A DNA stretch of 63,932 nucleotides from Candidatus Melainabacteria bacterium (GTDB taxonomy: Bacteria > Cyanobacteriota > Vampirovibrionia > 2-02-FULL-35-15). The position numbers were made by a program, and so were the translations under genes. Numbering within the stretch: position 1 is the stretch's first letter; each line of letters starts with the position of its first letter. Below are positions 43,207 through 52,608 of this stretch, one piece after another. The notes beneath the pieces were generated by a model. That model saw only the letters and a program-made list of their open reading frames with translations, did not search any database and was not told where the DNA came from. The DNA lies in the NCBI GenBank assembly GCA_023250155.1, contig JAHFBG010000012.1, forward strand, positions 1 through 63,932, in the 5' to 3' direction.

Positions 43207-43410
43207 ATGGCTTGTCCTAAGAAAAAAACATCACATAGAAAGCAGCATCAACGTAGAGCAAATTGGAAAGCTTTTTTGCCAACACTTTCAAAGTGTTCTA
43301 ATTGCGGTGATCCATGTGTATCTCATCAAGCATGCACTTCCTGTGGATACTATAACGGTAGAGAGTATTTAAAAGCATTACATAGAAAAAAACGTAAAGC
43401 TGCTGCTTAA
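43207..43410 (+). CDS. rpmF: 50S ribosomal protein L32
   Basis: 67 aa. MACPKKKTSHRKQHQRRANW is the family start, followed by the zinc site C30-x2-C33 ... C43-x2-C46, so it is the zinc-binding (C+) form. Followed by plsX and fabH, the conserved rpmF-plsX-fabH arrangement linking ribosome and fatty-acid synthesis in many bacteria. Confidence 0.96.
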   Translation: MACPKKKTSHRKQHQRRANWKAFLPTLSKCSNCGDPCVSHQACTSCGYYNGREYLKALHRKKRKAAA

Positions 43411-43467
43411 AATTTATTAATTGATTAAGTAGTTATTAACCAGTGGTATTCATATGAGGTATTTTTG

Positions 43468-44490
43468 ATGACAACAATAGCAGTAGATGCTATGGGTGGA
43501 GATTATGCTCCTGTTGAGATAGTACATGGCTCAGTCCTTGCAGCTAAGGAATACGATATAAGCATTCAGTTAGTAGGTCCTTTAGATATTCTTAATCAAG
43601 AATTGCAAAAGTATGATGCAGGGAATTTGCCTATTCAAGTAATTCCTGCAAATGATGTTATTGATATGGGGGAAAAGCAGCCAGCTAGTGCTGTTCGTCG
43701 AAAGCAAGATGCTTCTATTGTTGTAGCTGTAAACCAAGTGGTAAATGGTTCTGCTCAAGGTCTCGTAGCTGCTGGTAGTACAGGGGCAGCAGCAGCAGCA
43801 GCAGCCTTATGCTTAAAAAGAATTGAAGGTATTGAGAGACCATGTATTGCAGCTGTCATGCCAACAACAAAAGGTCCAGTTATCTTAGCTGATGCAGGTG
43901 CAAACGTTGAGGCTTCTAGTGAGCAGTTGCTTCAGAATGCAATCATGGGTTCTGCTCTTTCAAAAGGCTTATTTAAATTAGAACATCCAAGGATTGGCAT
44001 TTTAAATATTGGGGAAGAAGTTGGGAAGGGTAATATGCTTGTAAAAGAAGCGTATAAATTACTTTCTGGTTTTGATGAGTTAAATTTTATTGGAAATGTT
44101 CAAGGCCGTGATGTCTTTGAGGGTGTTTGTGATGTTTGTGTTTGTGATGGTTTTGTGGGTAATGTATTTTTAAAAACTGCTGAAGGTGTTGTGAAAATGA
44201 TTACATCTCTTTTAAGAGAGGAATTAACTAAAGATTTATTTGGAAAAGTTGGTTCATTATTTGCAAAAGATAGTTTTTACAGATTAAAAAAACGGATTGA
44301 TTATTCAGAATATGGTGGGGCACAGTTGTTAGGTATTAGAGGAGTATGTGTTATTGCTCATGGTAGTTCAAAACATATAGCTATAAAAAATGCTATTAGA
44401 GTTGCTAAAGATGCTGCAAATGCTAATGTGATCAATTTAATTGAGACGATGAATAAGAGTTATAATATGAAAGCTCTGAAAAGCGGATAA
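43468..44490 (+). CDS. plsX: Phosphate acyltransferase PlsX
   Basis: Converts acyl-ACP to acyl-phosphate for phospholipid synthesis. AVDAMGGDYAP at the N-terminus, STGAAAAAA, PTTKGPVILADAGAN and NIGEEVGKGN are diagnostic. 340 aa from ATG 43468, preferred over the TTG at 43465 because GAGG lies upstream. The alanine run is coded by an uninterrupted GCA/GCA tract (near 43786-43805). Confidence 0.96.
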   Translation: MTTIAVDAMGGDYAPVEIVHGSVLAAKEYDISIQLVGPLDILNQELQKYDAGNLPIQVIPANDVIDMGEKQPASAVRRKQDASIVVAVNQVVNGSAQGLVAAGSTGAAAAAAALCLKRIEGIERPCIAAVMPTTKGPVILADAGANVEASSEQLLQNAIMGSALSKGLFKLEHPRIGILNIGEEVGKGNMLVKEAYKLLSGFDELNFIGNVQGRDVFEGVCDVCVCDGFVGNVFLKTAEGVVKMITSLLREELTKDLFGKVGSLFAKDSFYRLKKRIDYSEYGGAQLLGIRGVCVIAHGSSKHIAIKNAIRVAKDAANANVINLIETMNKSYNMKALKSG

Positions 44491-44499
44491 GATTGACAG

Positions 44500-45498
44500 A
44501 TGCAAAAAAATTATGGAGTAAAATTTACAGCGTTTAGTAGTGCATTACCTTCTGTTGTTGTAAAAAATAATGACTTAGAAAAGCTGTTTAGTACTTCTGA
44601 TGAGTGGATCTACACTCGTACAGGAATTAGGGAAAGACGTGTTGTTAGTGATAAAGAGTCTGGTTTGTCATTATCAGTAGATGCTGCTAACAAAACATTG
44701 GCTAAAGCTAAAGTTGATCCTAAAGATTTAGATTTAATAATTGTTGCTACAACTACCCCTGATAAATTGTATCCATCTATGAGTTGTATGCTTCAGGGTA
44801 AAATTGGTGCGAAAAATTCTTTTTGCTTTGATTTATCTGCAGCTTGTTCTGGCTTTATTTATGGAATTACAACAGCTGCACAATATATTTATAATGGTGA
44901 ATGTAAGAATATTTTGCTCGTTGGTGTTGATATTCATTCTAGGTTTATTGATTGGTCAGAAAGATCTGTTGCCGTTTTGTTTGGTGATGGAGCAGGTGCT
45001 GTATTAATACAGAGATGTTTAGCTAAAGATGATGAGCTCATGTGCCACTCTCTTCATACAGAGTCAGATGTTGATCTTGATTTAACTCTTCCAAATGAAA
45101 ATATTTTATATCCTAATCATAAAAACGAAATTTGTCCTGATTTTGTGAAAATGAATGGTAAAGCTGTTTATCAGTTTGCAGTTAGAGTTGTACCAGATGT
45201 TGTTAATAAAATTTTAAACAAAGTAAATTTGACTCCTAAAGAGATAGATTATTTGGTATTACATCAGGCAAATCAAAGAATTATTGATACAGTCTCTGAA
45301 AAACTTAAATTTAATAAAACACAGGTAGTTTCAAATATTGAAAAAGTTGGAAATACTTCAGCTGCAAGTATTCCACTTGTAATTGCTGATTCTATTGAAA
45401 AAAAGATTTTAAAAGCACCTTGTAAAATGCTACTTGTAGGTTTTGGAGCAGGACTAACATGGGGTGGACTTTTAATTAATTGGCAAGGTGATAGTTAA
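44500..45498 (+). CDS. fabH: 3-oxoacyl-ACP synthase III
   Basis: Condenses acetyl-CoA with malonyl-ACP to start fatty-acid chains. Catalytic triad: C116 (DLSAACSGF), H255 (LHQANQRI) and N285 (VGNTSAAS). GDGAGAV and the C-terminal GFGAGLTWG are present. 332 aa, normal. Ten bases after plsX, same operon. Confidence 0.97.
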   Translation: MQKNYGVKFTAFSSALPSVVVKNNDLEKLFSTSDEWIYTRTGIRERRVVSDKESGLSLSVDAANKTLAKAKVDPKDLDLIIVATTTPDKLYPSMSCMLQGKIGAKNSFCFDLSAACSGFIYGITTAAQYIYNGECKNILLVGVDIHSRFIDWSERSVAVLFGDGAGAVLIQRCLAKDDELMCHSLHTESDVDLDLTLPNENILYPNHKNEICPDFVKMNGKAVYQFAVRVVPDVVNKILNKVNLTPKEIDYLVLHQANQRIIDTVSEKLKFNKTQVVSNIEKVGNTSAASIPLVIADSIEKKILKAPCKMLLVGFGAGLTWGGLLINWQGDS

Positions 45499-45504
45499 GG
45501 TTAT

Positions 45505-45795
45505 ATGATTTATATATTAAAAGATTGGAAATTAATATATTGGCTAATTATTTTTACTTTGTTTTTATTACCTGTTTCTAAAAGTATGCTTATGAATCTG
45601 ATTACATTGGTGAATTCATCATCTTCTAGTTGTGAATATAAGCGAATATTATCTGAATTAAATACTGATAATAAAAAACTAGTGAATAAGGTTAAGCATT
45701 ATAAAACAAAAGAAGGTTTAAATACATACTTAAAAGAGAGTTTAGAGAAGGTAGAAGATGGGGAATTATTAATTAAGTATAATGGTAAAGATTAA
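45505..45795 (+). CDS. Small single-pass coiled-coil protein, FtsB/DivIC-like?
   Basis: 96 aa. One membrane helix (about 10-32, YWLIIFTLFLLPVSKSMLMNLI), then a short heptad-like stretch (YKRILSELNTDNKKLVNKVKHYK) and a C-terminal KESLEKVEDGELLIKY that resembles the ARE-x-LG-x-VKPGE end of FtsB/DivIC septum proteins. The match is short. AAGG precedes the ATG. It sits between fabH and tig with no other division gene beside it. Confidence 0.55.
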   Translation: MIYILKDWKLIYWLIIFTLFLLPVSKSMLMNLITLVNSSSSSCEYKRILSELNTDNKKLVNKVKHYKTKEGLNTYLKESLEKVEDGELLIKYNGKD

Positions 45796-45813
45796 AATTA
45801 TAAGGATATATAT

Positions 45814-47139
45814 ATGACAACTAAACAAGAGACTTTAAAAGTAAAGAAAAATAAAAGAGATGTAAGTTATGAGTTAGAACTTGAAGTTGAAGCATCATCA
45901 TCATATGCTGATAAGGCGTATTCGATGTCATTAAGAGATGTCTCTAATAATGTTGATGTTCCTGGATTTAGAAAAGGAAAAGCTCCAAAAGATGTTATTG
46001 AAAAGCAAGTAGGTCAGGGTTACATTACTCAAAAAGCTTTTGAGCGAGTATTTTATGAACTTTTAATTCAAGCAGCTATTCAGGAAAGTATTGATATTGT
46101 TGATGTAATTCAAATAGTATCTTATGAACTTTTACCCACGAAGCCACTTATGTTTAAAGTTGTTGTTGAATTAAAACCAGAAGTAAAACTAGGAAAATAT
46201 AAAGGCTTAAAGGTTAAATCAAAAAAAGTCTCATATAACAAAGAGCAGTTTATAGATAAAACATTAGAACGAATTGCAGCAAATTTTATTGCCTACCAAA
46301 AAGTTTCAGAGCGAGGAGTTAAAGAGGGAGACTTGGTAGTAATTGATTTTGAAGGGAAATTTGATGATGGTAGTGAAATACCAGGTGGAAAGGCTGAAAA
46401 CTTTCAGGCACTACTAGAAAAAGATAAATTTTTACCTGAGTTTATTGAGAAGCTTATTGATACTAATGTTGGAGAGTCAAAAGAAATTGATGTTACATTT
46501 CCTGAGTCCTATACAAAAGAATTAGCTACGAAGAATGCTAAGTTTAAAGTTAAATTGAATGAGATTCAAGAAAAGTTATTGCAACCCATCGATGATAGCT
46601 TGGCTAAAAAAGTCGGTCTTACTAATTTAGATGAGTTAAAAGTTAAAATAGAAGGTCAGATGATTGAACAACAAAATAATGTTAATCAAAAAGAACTAGA
46701 GAATAAGATTGTAGATGAGGTAATACAAGATTCTAAATTTGAAATATCAAATCGTATGATTGAAAAAGAAGCAGATTTTTTATTGGGTGACATAAAAGCT
46801 CAATGTCAAAAAGATGGTGTAAATTGGGAAAATTTTAAATCCGATGAAAAAAACAAAGAGCTTTTAGAAAAAGCTAATGAAGCTGGAAAGAAGAGAATTT
46901 CAATTGATTTAGTTTTAGGATCAATTATAAAAAATGAAAATATTACAGCAAGTGAAGAAGAAATTATGGCTGAAATAAATAAACAAGTCCAACAAATGGG
47001 AGACAAATATAAATATTTATTGGAAGATAGGAAGTTTCGCAGTAATGTTGAAATTGTTAATTTGAGAAATAAAGCAGTAGATTTTCTTATTAAGAACAAT
47101 GAGCCTATATGGGAAGATGAAGTACTTGCATTAAATTGA
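45814..47139 (+). CDS. tig: Trigger factor
   Basis: Ribosome-bound chaperone and prolyl isomerase. The ribosome-docking motif GFRKGKAPKDVI is in the N-terminal domain (about 50), the FKBP-type PPIase domain contains GDLVVIDFEGKFDDG, and the helical C-terminal arm completes 441 aa. An AAGGA site precedes the ATG. It leads into clpP-clpX, the conserved tig-clpP-clpX arrangement. Confidence 0.96.
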   Translation: MTTKQETLKVKKNKRDVSYELELEVEASSSYADKAYSMSLRDVSNNVDVPGFRKGKAPKDVIEKQVGQGYITQKAFERVFYELLIQAAIQESIDIVDVIQIVSYELLPTKPLMFKVVVELKPEVKLGKYKGLKVKSKKVSYNKEQFIDKTLERIAANFIAYQKVSERGVKEGDLVVIDFEGKFDDGSEIPGGKAENFQALLEKDKFLPEFIEKLIDTNVGESKEIDVTFPESYTKELATKNAKFKVKLNEIQEKLLQPIDDSLAKKVGLTNLDELKVKIEGQMIEQQNNVNQKELENKIVDEVIQDSKFEISNRMIEKEADFLLGDIKAQCQKDGVNWENFKSDEKNKELLEKANEAGKKRISIDLVLGSIIKNENITASEEEIMAEINKQVQQMGDKYKYLLEDRKFRSNVEIVNLRNKAVDFLIKNNEPIWEDEVLALN

Positions 47140-47148
47140 TCTATTGTT

Positions 47149-47157
47149 TGTTATAAT
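47149..47157 (+). promoter_or_regulatory. Extended -10 promoter of clpP (TGTTATAAT)
   Basis: TG at 47149-47150 and TATAAT at 47152-47157, 44 bp before the clpP GTG and just after the tig stop. It would give clpP-clpX an independent transcript. Confidence 0.6.
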
Positions 47158-47200
47158 AAGTCGAGTGCAATAAGCTTGGGTAAAAAAGTAGAGGTGTAAT

Positions 47201-47869
47201 GTGCAAGATAAATATTTAATTGATTCAACAACAAAGTTTTATAATGCCTATAATTATATGCCATATGTCATTGAACAAACTCCACGTGGAGAAAGAGGCT
47301 TTGATATATTTTCACGATTACTTAGAGAAAGAATTATATTTTTAGGTGTTCCTATTGATGATAATGTTGCAAATATTATTGTTGCTCAGTTGTTGCTCTT
47401 AGATTCAGAAGATCCTGAAAAAGATATTATGCTCTATATCAATTCTCCAGGTGGTTCTGTAACAGCTGGTTTAGCTATTTATGATACTATGCAGCATGTA
47501 CGATCACAAATTTCAACTATTTGTCTTGGCCAAGCAGCAAGTATGGGTGCTTTTTTATTATGTAGTGGTGCAAAAGGTAAAAGAATGTCATTACCTAGGG
47601 CAAGAGTCTTAATTCATCAACCATTGGGTGGTGCTCAAGGACAAGCCACAGATATTGAAATCCAGGCTAAAGAGATATTAAGAATTAAAAAACAATTAAA
47701 CCAATTAATGTCTCAACATTCAGGACAGCCTTTTAAACAGATTGAAAAGGATACTGATAGAGATTTTATAATGACTCCAGAAGAAGCTAAAGAATATGGC
47801 TTAATTGACCAGGTAATAGTTAAACTTAGTGATGTTAAGGATAAACCCCCAGCACTAGCATCTGTATAG
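47201..47869 (+). CDS. clpP: ATP-dependent Clp protease proteolytic subunit
   Basis: Barrel-shaped serine protease that works with ClpX. Triad: S114 (GQAASMGAF), H139 (RVLIHQP), D188 (DTDRDF). [12 protein letters not shown] is the usual N-terminus; the first 19 residues are a short extra leader. GTG start supported by GAGGT at the right distance; ATG at residue 20 is an alternative. 222 aa. Confidence 0.96.
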   Translation: MQDKYLIDSTTKFYNAYNYMPYVIEQTPRGERGFDIFSRLLRERIIFLGVPIDDNVANIIVAQLLLLDSEDPEKDIMLYINSPGGSVTAGLAIYDTMQHVRSQISTICLGQAASMGAFLLCSGAKGKRMSLPRARVLIHQPLGGAQGQATDIEIQAKEILRIKKQLNQLMSQHSGQPFKQIEKDTDRDFIMTPEEAKEYGLIDQVIVKLSDVKDKPPALASV

Positions 47870-48077
47870 TTTTTAAAGTGATTGATAGATATTATAAATT
47901 CACTTTAACTATATTGTTAAGCATGGCTTTTTAGAAGATAAATTTGCCTTATACAGGGGTTATAATAGCTACATAGTAATTTGAATGACATTTAATGTTA
48001 GAGATACTGGTAAAGTTGGAATCATATTGTAGGTTAAAGAAGTCATAAATACTTGCTATATAAGATAAGTTATTCAT

Positions 48078-49379
48078 ATGCCAAAACACGATGATGCAAG
48101 ATTAAAATGTTCATTTTGTGGTAAAAGTCAGGACCAGGTTAAGAAACTAATTGCTGGCCCAGGTGTTTATATTTGTGATGAGTGTGTTGATTTATGTAAT
48201 GAAATACTGGATGAAGAGTTGTTTGATTCATCTAGTACAACGACTCAACCAAAGGATGCTTCTTTACCACTAATATCTGATGTGCCAAAGCCTTCAGAAA
48301 TTAAATCGTATTTAGATCAACATATCATTGGGCAAGATTCTGCAAAGCGAATATTGTCAGTTGCTGTATATAATCACTATAAGAGAATTAATCATAATGT
48401 AGATGCTAAATCAAACGATTTAGTTGAAATACAAAAATCGAATATTTTGTTAGTTGGACCTACTGGGTGTGGAAAGACGTACCTTGCTCAAACATTGGCT
48501 AAGATGCTTAATGTTCCATTTGCTGTAGCTGATGCTACGACCTTGACTGAAGCTGGTTATGTAGGAGAGGATGTTGAAAATATTTTACTTAGGCTTTATC
48601 AGGCTTCTGAATATGATGTAAAAAAAGCAGAACGTGGAATTATTTATATTGATGAAATAGATAAAATTTCTAGAAAGTCAGAAAATCCTTCAATTACTCG
48701 TGATGTTTCTGGTGAAGGTGTCCAACAAGCTTTATTAAAAATGATTGAAGGTACTACAGCTAATGTACCTCCTCAAGGTGGTCGAAAGCATCCGCATCAG
48801 GAATTTATTCAGATTGATACAGCAAATATTTTGTTTATTGTTGGTGGTGCTTTTGTAGGACTGGAAAAAATAATAGAATTAAGACTTAATAAAAATCGTG
48901 GTGTAGGTTTTGGATCTACTCCTATGACCCAATCAGAAAGAGATATAAGGGCATCACATGAGTTTAAATATTTAATACCTGATGATTTGTTGAAATTTGG
49001 ATTAATTCCAGAGTTTGTAGGACGAATCCCTGTAATTGCTGCTCTTGATGCACTTGATGAAACTGCACTAAAGAGAATTTTGATAGAACCAAAAAATGCA
49101 ATTGTTAAGCAGTATCAACAACTCCTAAAATTAGATGGAGTAGAACTTATGTTTGATCCTGATGCTATGAGTGCTATAGCAAAAGAAGCTATTAAGAGAA
49201 AAATGGGTGCTAGAGGTTTAAGAAGTATTGTTGAAGAAATAATGATTGATATTATGTATGATGCTCCTTCAAGAACTGATATTAAAAAGGTTAGCATAAC
49301 TAAAGAAATGGTTATAAATCGAGCAAATGCTGAGGTCGTTGAATTACATTTAGAAAAAAGAAAAGATGAGATTGCCTGA
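48078..49379 (+). CDS. clpX: ATP-dependent Clp protease ATP-binding subunit ClpX
   Basis: AAA+ unfoldase feeding ClpP. Zinc-binding domain C11-x2-C14 ... C33-x2-C36, Walker A GPTGCGKT at 127-134, Walker [10 protein letters not shown], sensor regions, and the IGF-like loop that docks ClpP (here GVGFGS, near residue 278). 433 aa. The stop overlaps the ald start by 1 nt. The ATG lacks a Shine-Dalgarno. Confidence 0.97.
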   Translation: MPKHDDARLKCSFCGKSQDQVKKLIAGPGVYICDECVDLCNEILDEELFDSSSTTTQPKDASLPLISDVPKPSEIKSYLDQHIIGQDSAKRILSVAVYNHYKRINHNVDAKSNDLVEIQKSNILLVGPTGCGKTYLAQTLAKMLNVPFAVADATTLTEAGYVGEDVENILLRLYQASEYDVKKAERGIIYIDEIDKISRKSENPSITRDVSGEGVQQALLKMIEGTTANVPPQGGRKHPHQEFIQIDTANILFIVGGAFVGLEKIIELRLNKNRGVGFGSTPMTQSERDIRASHEFKYLIPDDLLKFGLIPEFVGRIPVIAALDALDETALKRILIEPKNAIVKQYQQLLKLDGVELMFDPDAMSAIAKEAIKRKMGARGLRSIVEEIMIDIMYDAPSRTDIKKVSITKEMVINRANAEVVELHLEKRKDEIA

Positions 49380-50482
49380 TGAAAATAGGTGTACCAAAAG
49401 AGATATTAGATCAAGAGTGTAGAGTAGCACTTACACCAGCAGGTGTTTATGCATTAGTTAATCAGAACCATGATGTCTATATTGAGCATAATGCTGGTCT
49501 TGAAAGCAGTATATCAAATGATGATTACCTAAGTGCTGGCGCTAAAATATTAAAAACTCCAGAAGATATTTTTGATGTGTCTGATTTGATTTTAAAAGTT
49601 AAGCAACCATTGGAAAATGAGTGCAAACTATTAAAACCCTCCCAAATATTATTTACATTTTTGCATTTAGCTGCTGATAAGGCTTTAGCAATCAGTCTAT
49701 GTAAATCACGTTCTACGTGTATTGCTTATGAGACTATTGAGCTTTCAGATGGAGCCCTACCATTACTTATACCTATGAGTGAAATAGCAGGACGTATGTC
49801 TGTTCAAATAGGAGCGCACCACTTGGAAAAATATTATGGTGGTAAAGGAGTTTTACTTGGTGGTGTTCCAGGTGTTGAGCCAGCAAGTGTAGTTATTATA
49901 GGTGGTGGTACGGTTGGTATAAATGCTGCAAAAATGGCAATAGGACTTGGAGCAAAGGTTTATATTTTAGACAATAATTTAAAAAGACTAAGAGAATTAG
50001 ATGACTATTTTCATGGCAGACTTCAAACGGTTTATTCTACACAACACAAGCTAACAGAACTTGTCCTAAAAGCTGATTTAGTTATTACTGCAGTGCTTGT
50101 TACAGGTGCAAAAGCTCCTAAGCTGATTACAAAAGAAATTATGTCAAAAATGAAATTAGGTTCTGTAATTGTTGATGTAGCGATTGATCAAGGAGGATGT
50201 ATAGAAGGTTCAAGACCAACAAAACATTCTGAACCTATAATTAAAATTGCAAATGCAAATGTTTATGCAGTACCAAATATTCCTGGTGCAGTTCCTATTA
50301 CGAGTACCAGTGCACTTACAAATGCCACTCTTCCTTATGTTTTAAAGTTAGCAAATAATGGTTATAGTGCTATTTATGATGATCCTACCCTTGCTAAGGG
50401 CATAAATATACATGCTGGTGGAGTCGTTCATAAGGTAGTTGCAAGTGCTTTAGATATGGAATTTTCAGAATTAAAAGTCTAG
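49379..50482 (+). CDS. ald: Alanine dehydrogenase
   Basis: NAD-dependent interconversion of alanine and pyruvate. GVPKEILDQECRVALTP at the N-terminus, the PLLIPMSEIAGRMS segment, GGVPGVEPASVVIIGGGTVGINAAKMA (Rossmann, about 168-192) and the C-terminal GGVVHKVVA. 367 aa is normal. Starts in the clpX stop (TGATG), so it is translationally coupled to the protease operon, an unusual partner. Confidence 0.96.
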   Translation: MKIGVPKEILDQECRVALTPAGVYALVNQNHDVYIEHNAGLESSISNDDYLSAGAKILKTPEDIFDVSDLILKVKQPLENECKLLKPSQILFTFLHLAADKALAISLCKSRSTCIAYETIELSDGALPLLIPMSEIAGRMSVQIGAHHLEKYYGGKGVLLGGVPGVEPASVVIIGGGTVGINAAKMAIGLGAKVYILDNNLKRLRELDDYFHGRLQTVYSTQHKLTELVLKADLVITAVLVTGAKAPKLITKEIMSKMKLGSVIVDVAIDQGGCIEGSRPTKHSEPIIKIANANVYAVPNIPGAVPITSTSALTNATLPYVLKLANNGYSAIYDDPTLAKGINIHAGGVVHKVVASALDMEFSELKV

Positions 50483-50494
50483 TTTTAATTAAGT

Positions 50495-51490
50495 ATGAAA
50501 AATGAATATAAAATATATTTCCTGTATGGGGATGATGATCAATTAGTTTCTGCAAACGTAAGAAATATTTTATGTGATTTATCACAGAACAATTCTTTAA
50601 TTTTAACTCTTGAAAAGATTGAAATAAATTCTATTTCTGATGTTGATATCCTAATTAATAAATTTTCAAATTTATCTTTATTTCCAAACGCTTGTGTGTT
50701 AAAAGTTTTTATTAACCTTAAAACCTTTAAAAATATTGAAAAGGATTATGATCCCTTTTTAATAAGTCTAAAGAATTTGTTAATGCTAAAAAATGTGATT
50801 TTATTGTTAAATCTTGAGAAATATGATAAAACTGTTAAAACTTACTTTTCAAATTCTAAGTTGATTTTGAAATTGAAGGAATTTTCTGTCTTTCAAGAGT
50901 GTATTAAACTTAAACCCTGGCAAAAAGAGGAAATTAAATCGAAAATACTTTTAGTCTGTAAAAAATACAATCTATCAATTGAGAACAAATCTTTAGATTT
51001 GTTTAATAATTATTTTAAGGATAAGGTTGAATACATAGATGCTGAAATTGAGAAACTGGCTACATATTTATATCCTTCACAAGTAGTTACTGAACAGTTA
51101 ATTCAGAGTACTTATAAGTATGTCTCTAATGTTGATGATATCTATCAATTTGTTTTACAAAAACACTTTCAGAATAGTAGTTGGCTTCAAAAACAAAGCG
51201 TTTTAACTAACTCTCTATATTTACTTGCATCGTTACAAAATAAATTTAGAGAAGCCTTTCAAATCAAATTACGTACTCAAAAATCTATGAACTTATCTCA
51301 AATATCTAAAGATTTAGGTATTAATTTCTACATGCTTGAAAAGGAATTTCTTCAGTTAAAGAATGTTTCTCTTTCATACTTAAAAGAAGTTATTAAAACT
51401 TTAAGTGATATTGAGTTCAGATTGAAAACAGGGATTATTCGTGAAGATGAAGCTTTAGATATCTTGATTTTAAAATTAGCTAGGAATTAA
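50495..51490 (+). CDS. holA: DNA polymerase III delta subunit
   Basis: Clamp-loader subunit that opens the beta clamp. The beginning KIYFLYGDDDQLVS is the family signature, followed by an AAA+-like domain without a functional P-loop and the helical C-terminal collar (KTGIIREDEALDILILKLA). 331 aa. Sequence is fast-evolving, as usual for HolA. Stop codon shares TTAA with convergent lpxK. Confidence 0.88.
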   Translation: MKNEYKIYFLYGDDDQLVSANVRNILCDLSQNNSLILTLEKIEINSISDVDILINKFSNLSLFPNACVLKVFINLKTFKNIEKDYDPFLISLKNLLMLKNVILLLNLEKYDKTVKTYFSNSKLILKLKEFSVFQECIKLKPWQKEEIKSKILLVCKKYNLSIENKSLDLFNNYFKDKVEYIDAEIEKLATYLYPSQVVTEQLIQSTYKYVSNVDDIYQFVLQKHFQNSSWLQKQSVLTNSLYLLASLQNKFREAFQIKLRTQKSMNLSQISKDLGINFYMLEKEFLQLKNVSLSYLKEVIKTLSDIEFRLKTGIIREDEALDILILKLARN

Positions 51491-52608
51491 TTTTTTTTTA
51501 TTTTTTCAAGAATCTTAGAATTTACTAACAAGTTCTCAAAAAAGTCAGGCTCATAGATCACTTCAAGTTTTGTATACCAAAAGTTTACTGGTGCAGCTTG
51601 ACAAAGCTCTTCTACTTTTAAGCTGTCTTTTTCAGTTGTGATTATATCTTCTACCTTGTGTTTTTTTGCTTCATTAAGCATTTTTACGATATCAACATAT
51701 TCATAATTATAATGATCAGGAAAATCTATTGATGAGATAACGTTTATGCTGTTCATTTTTAGAAGATCGATGAATGAAATAGGGTTTCCAATACCACTTA
51801 TAGCGAGGACATTAAGCTCTTTAGCATTCTCTATTGGAATAATTCTTTTTGTGTTTATTCCAACAAGTTCTTTTATTCTATAGCCAGTTTTTAATATGGG
51901 CACATTTGGTGCATGGTGATTAATGGTTCTTACAATATTTTCATTTGGTTTGTTTCTGTCAGTGTTAGACATAATAATTGCTGTTGCACGTTTTATTGAA
52001 TCTAGATTTTCTCTTAGTTTTCCTCTTGGTAATAAATGATTGTTATCAAATGGATTATAGCTATCCAGCATTAGGATATTTTCATTCCTGCTTAATTTTA
52101 TATATTGGAATCCATCATCAAGAATTAACACCTCTGCACCAAGTTTTATTGCAGCTTTTGCTGATTCAACTCTGTTTTTTCCTGAGAGCACAAGTGCTTG
52201 TGGTACCTTTTTAGCTATTAAATATGGCTCATCTCCACAATCTTCAAAATCGGTTAAAATATCTACTCCATCACTTACGAGAATAACACCTCGAGAATTT
52301 GTTGTTTTTTGATATCCTCGAGATAGTATTGCTACCTTATAATTTTTGTTTATAAAATACTTAGCTATTTCAATAGTGATAGGGGTTTTACCTGTTCCTC
52401 CTGATGTAATATTTCCAACACTGATTACATAAGCAGGGAGCTTGATAGTTTTTACTATGTTCTTTTTATATAAGTATAATCTTGTTTTATATAAAGCTTT
52501 AAATATTTTTGAGAAAAATAGTAGTATGTAACCAAACACAATAGTTTCTTTATAGCGATTATAAATATTTAAGCAATAGTTCAGTAGTTTTTGTGAGGAT
52601 ATTTTCAT
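51487..52608 (-). CDS. lpxK: Tetraacyldisaccharide 4'-kinase
   Basis: Phosphorylates the lipid A precursor at the 4' position. One N-terminal hydrophobic segment (about 23-47) anchors it; the P-loop GNITSGGTGKTP (65-76) is diagnostic, followed by LILDDGFQ. 373 aa. The start lies 50 nt inside the end of waaA, a long overlap; no nearer Met start exists. Its presence implies an LPS outer membrane. Confidence 0.93.
   Translation of the reverse strand: MKISSQKLLNYCLNIYNRYKETIVFGYILLFFSKIFKALYKTRLYLYKKNIVKTIKLPAYVISVGNITSGGTGKTPITIEIAKYFINKNYKVAILSRGYQKTTNSRGVILVSDGVDILTDFEDCGDEPYLIAKKVPQALVLSGKNRVESAKAAIKLGAEVLILDDGFQYIKLSRNENILMLDSYNPFDNNHLLPRGKLRENLDSIKRATAIIMSNTDRNKPNENIVRTINHHAPNVPILKTGYRIKELVGINTKRIIPIENAKELNVLAISGIGNPISFIDLLKMNSINVISSIDFPDHYNYEYVDIVKMLNEAKKHKVEDIITTEKDSLKVEELCQAAPVNFWYTKLEVIYEPDFFENLLVNSKILEKIKKN

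Noticed and set aside
43465..43467. TTG as the plsX start
   Set aside because: The ATG directly after it is better spaced from GAGG and matches the family N-terminus.
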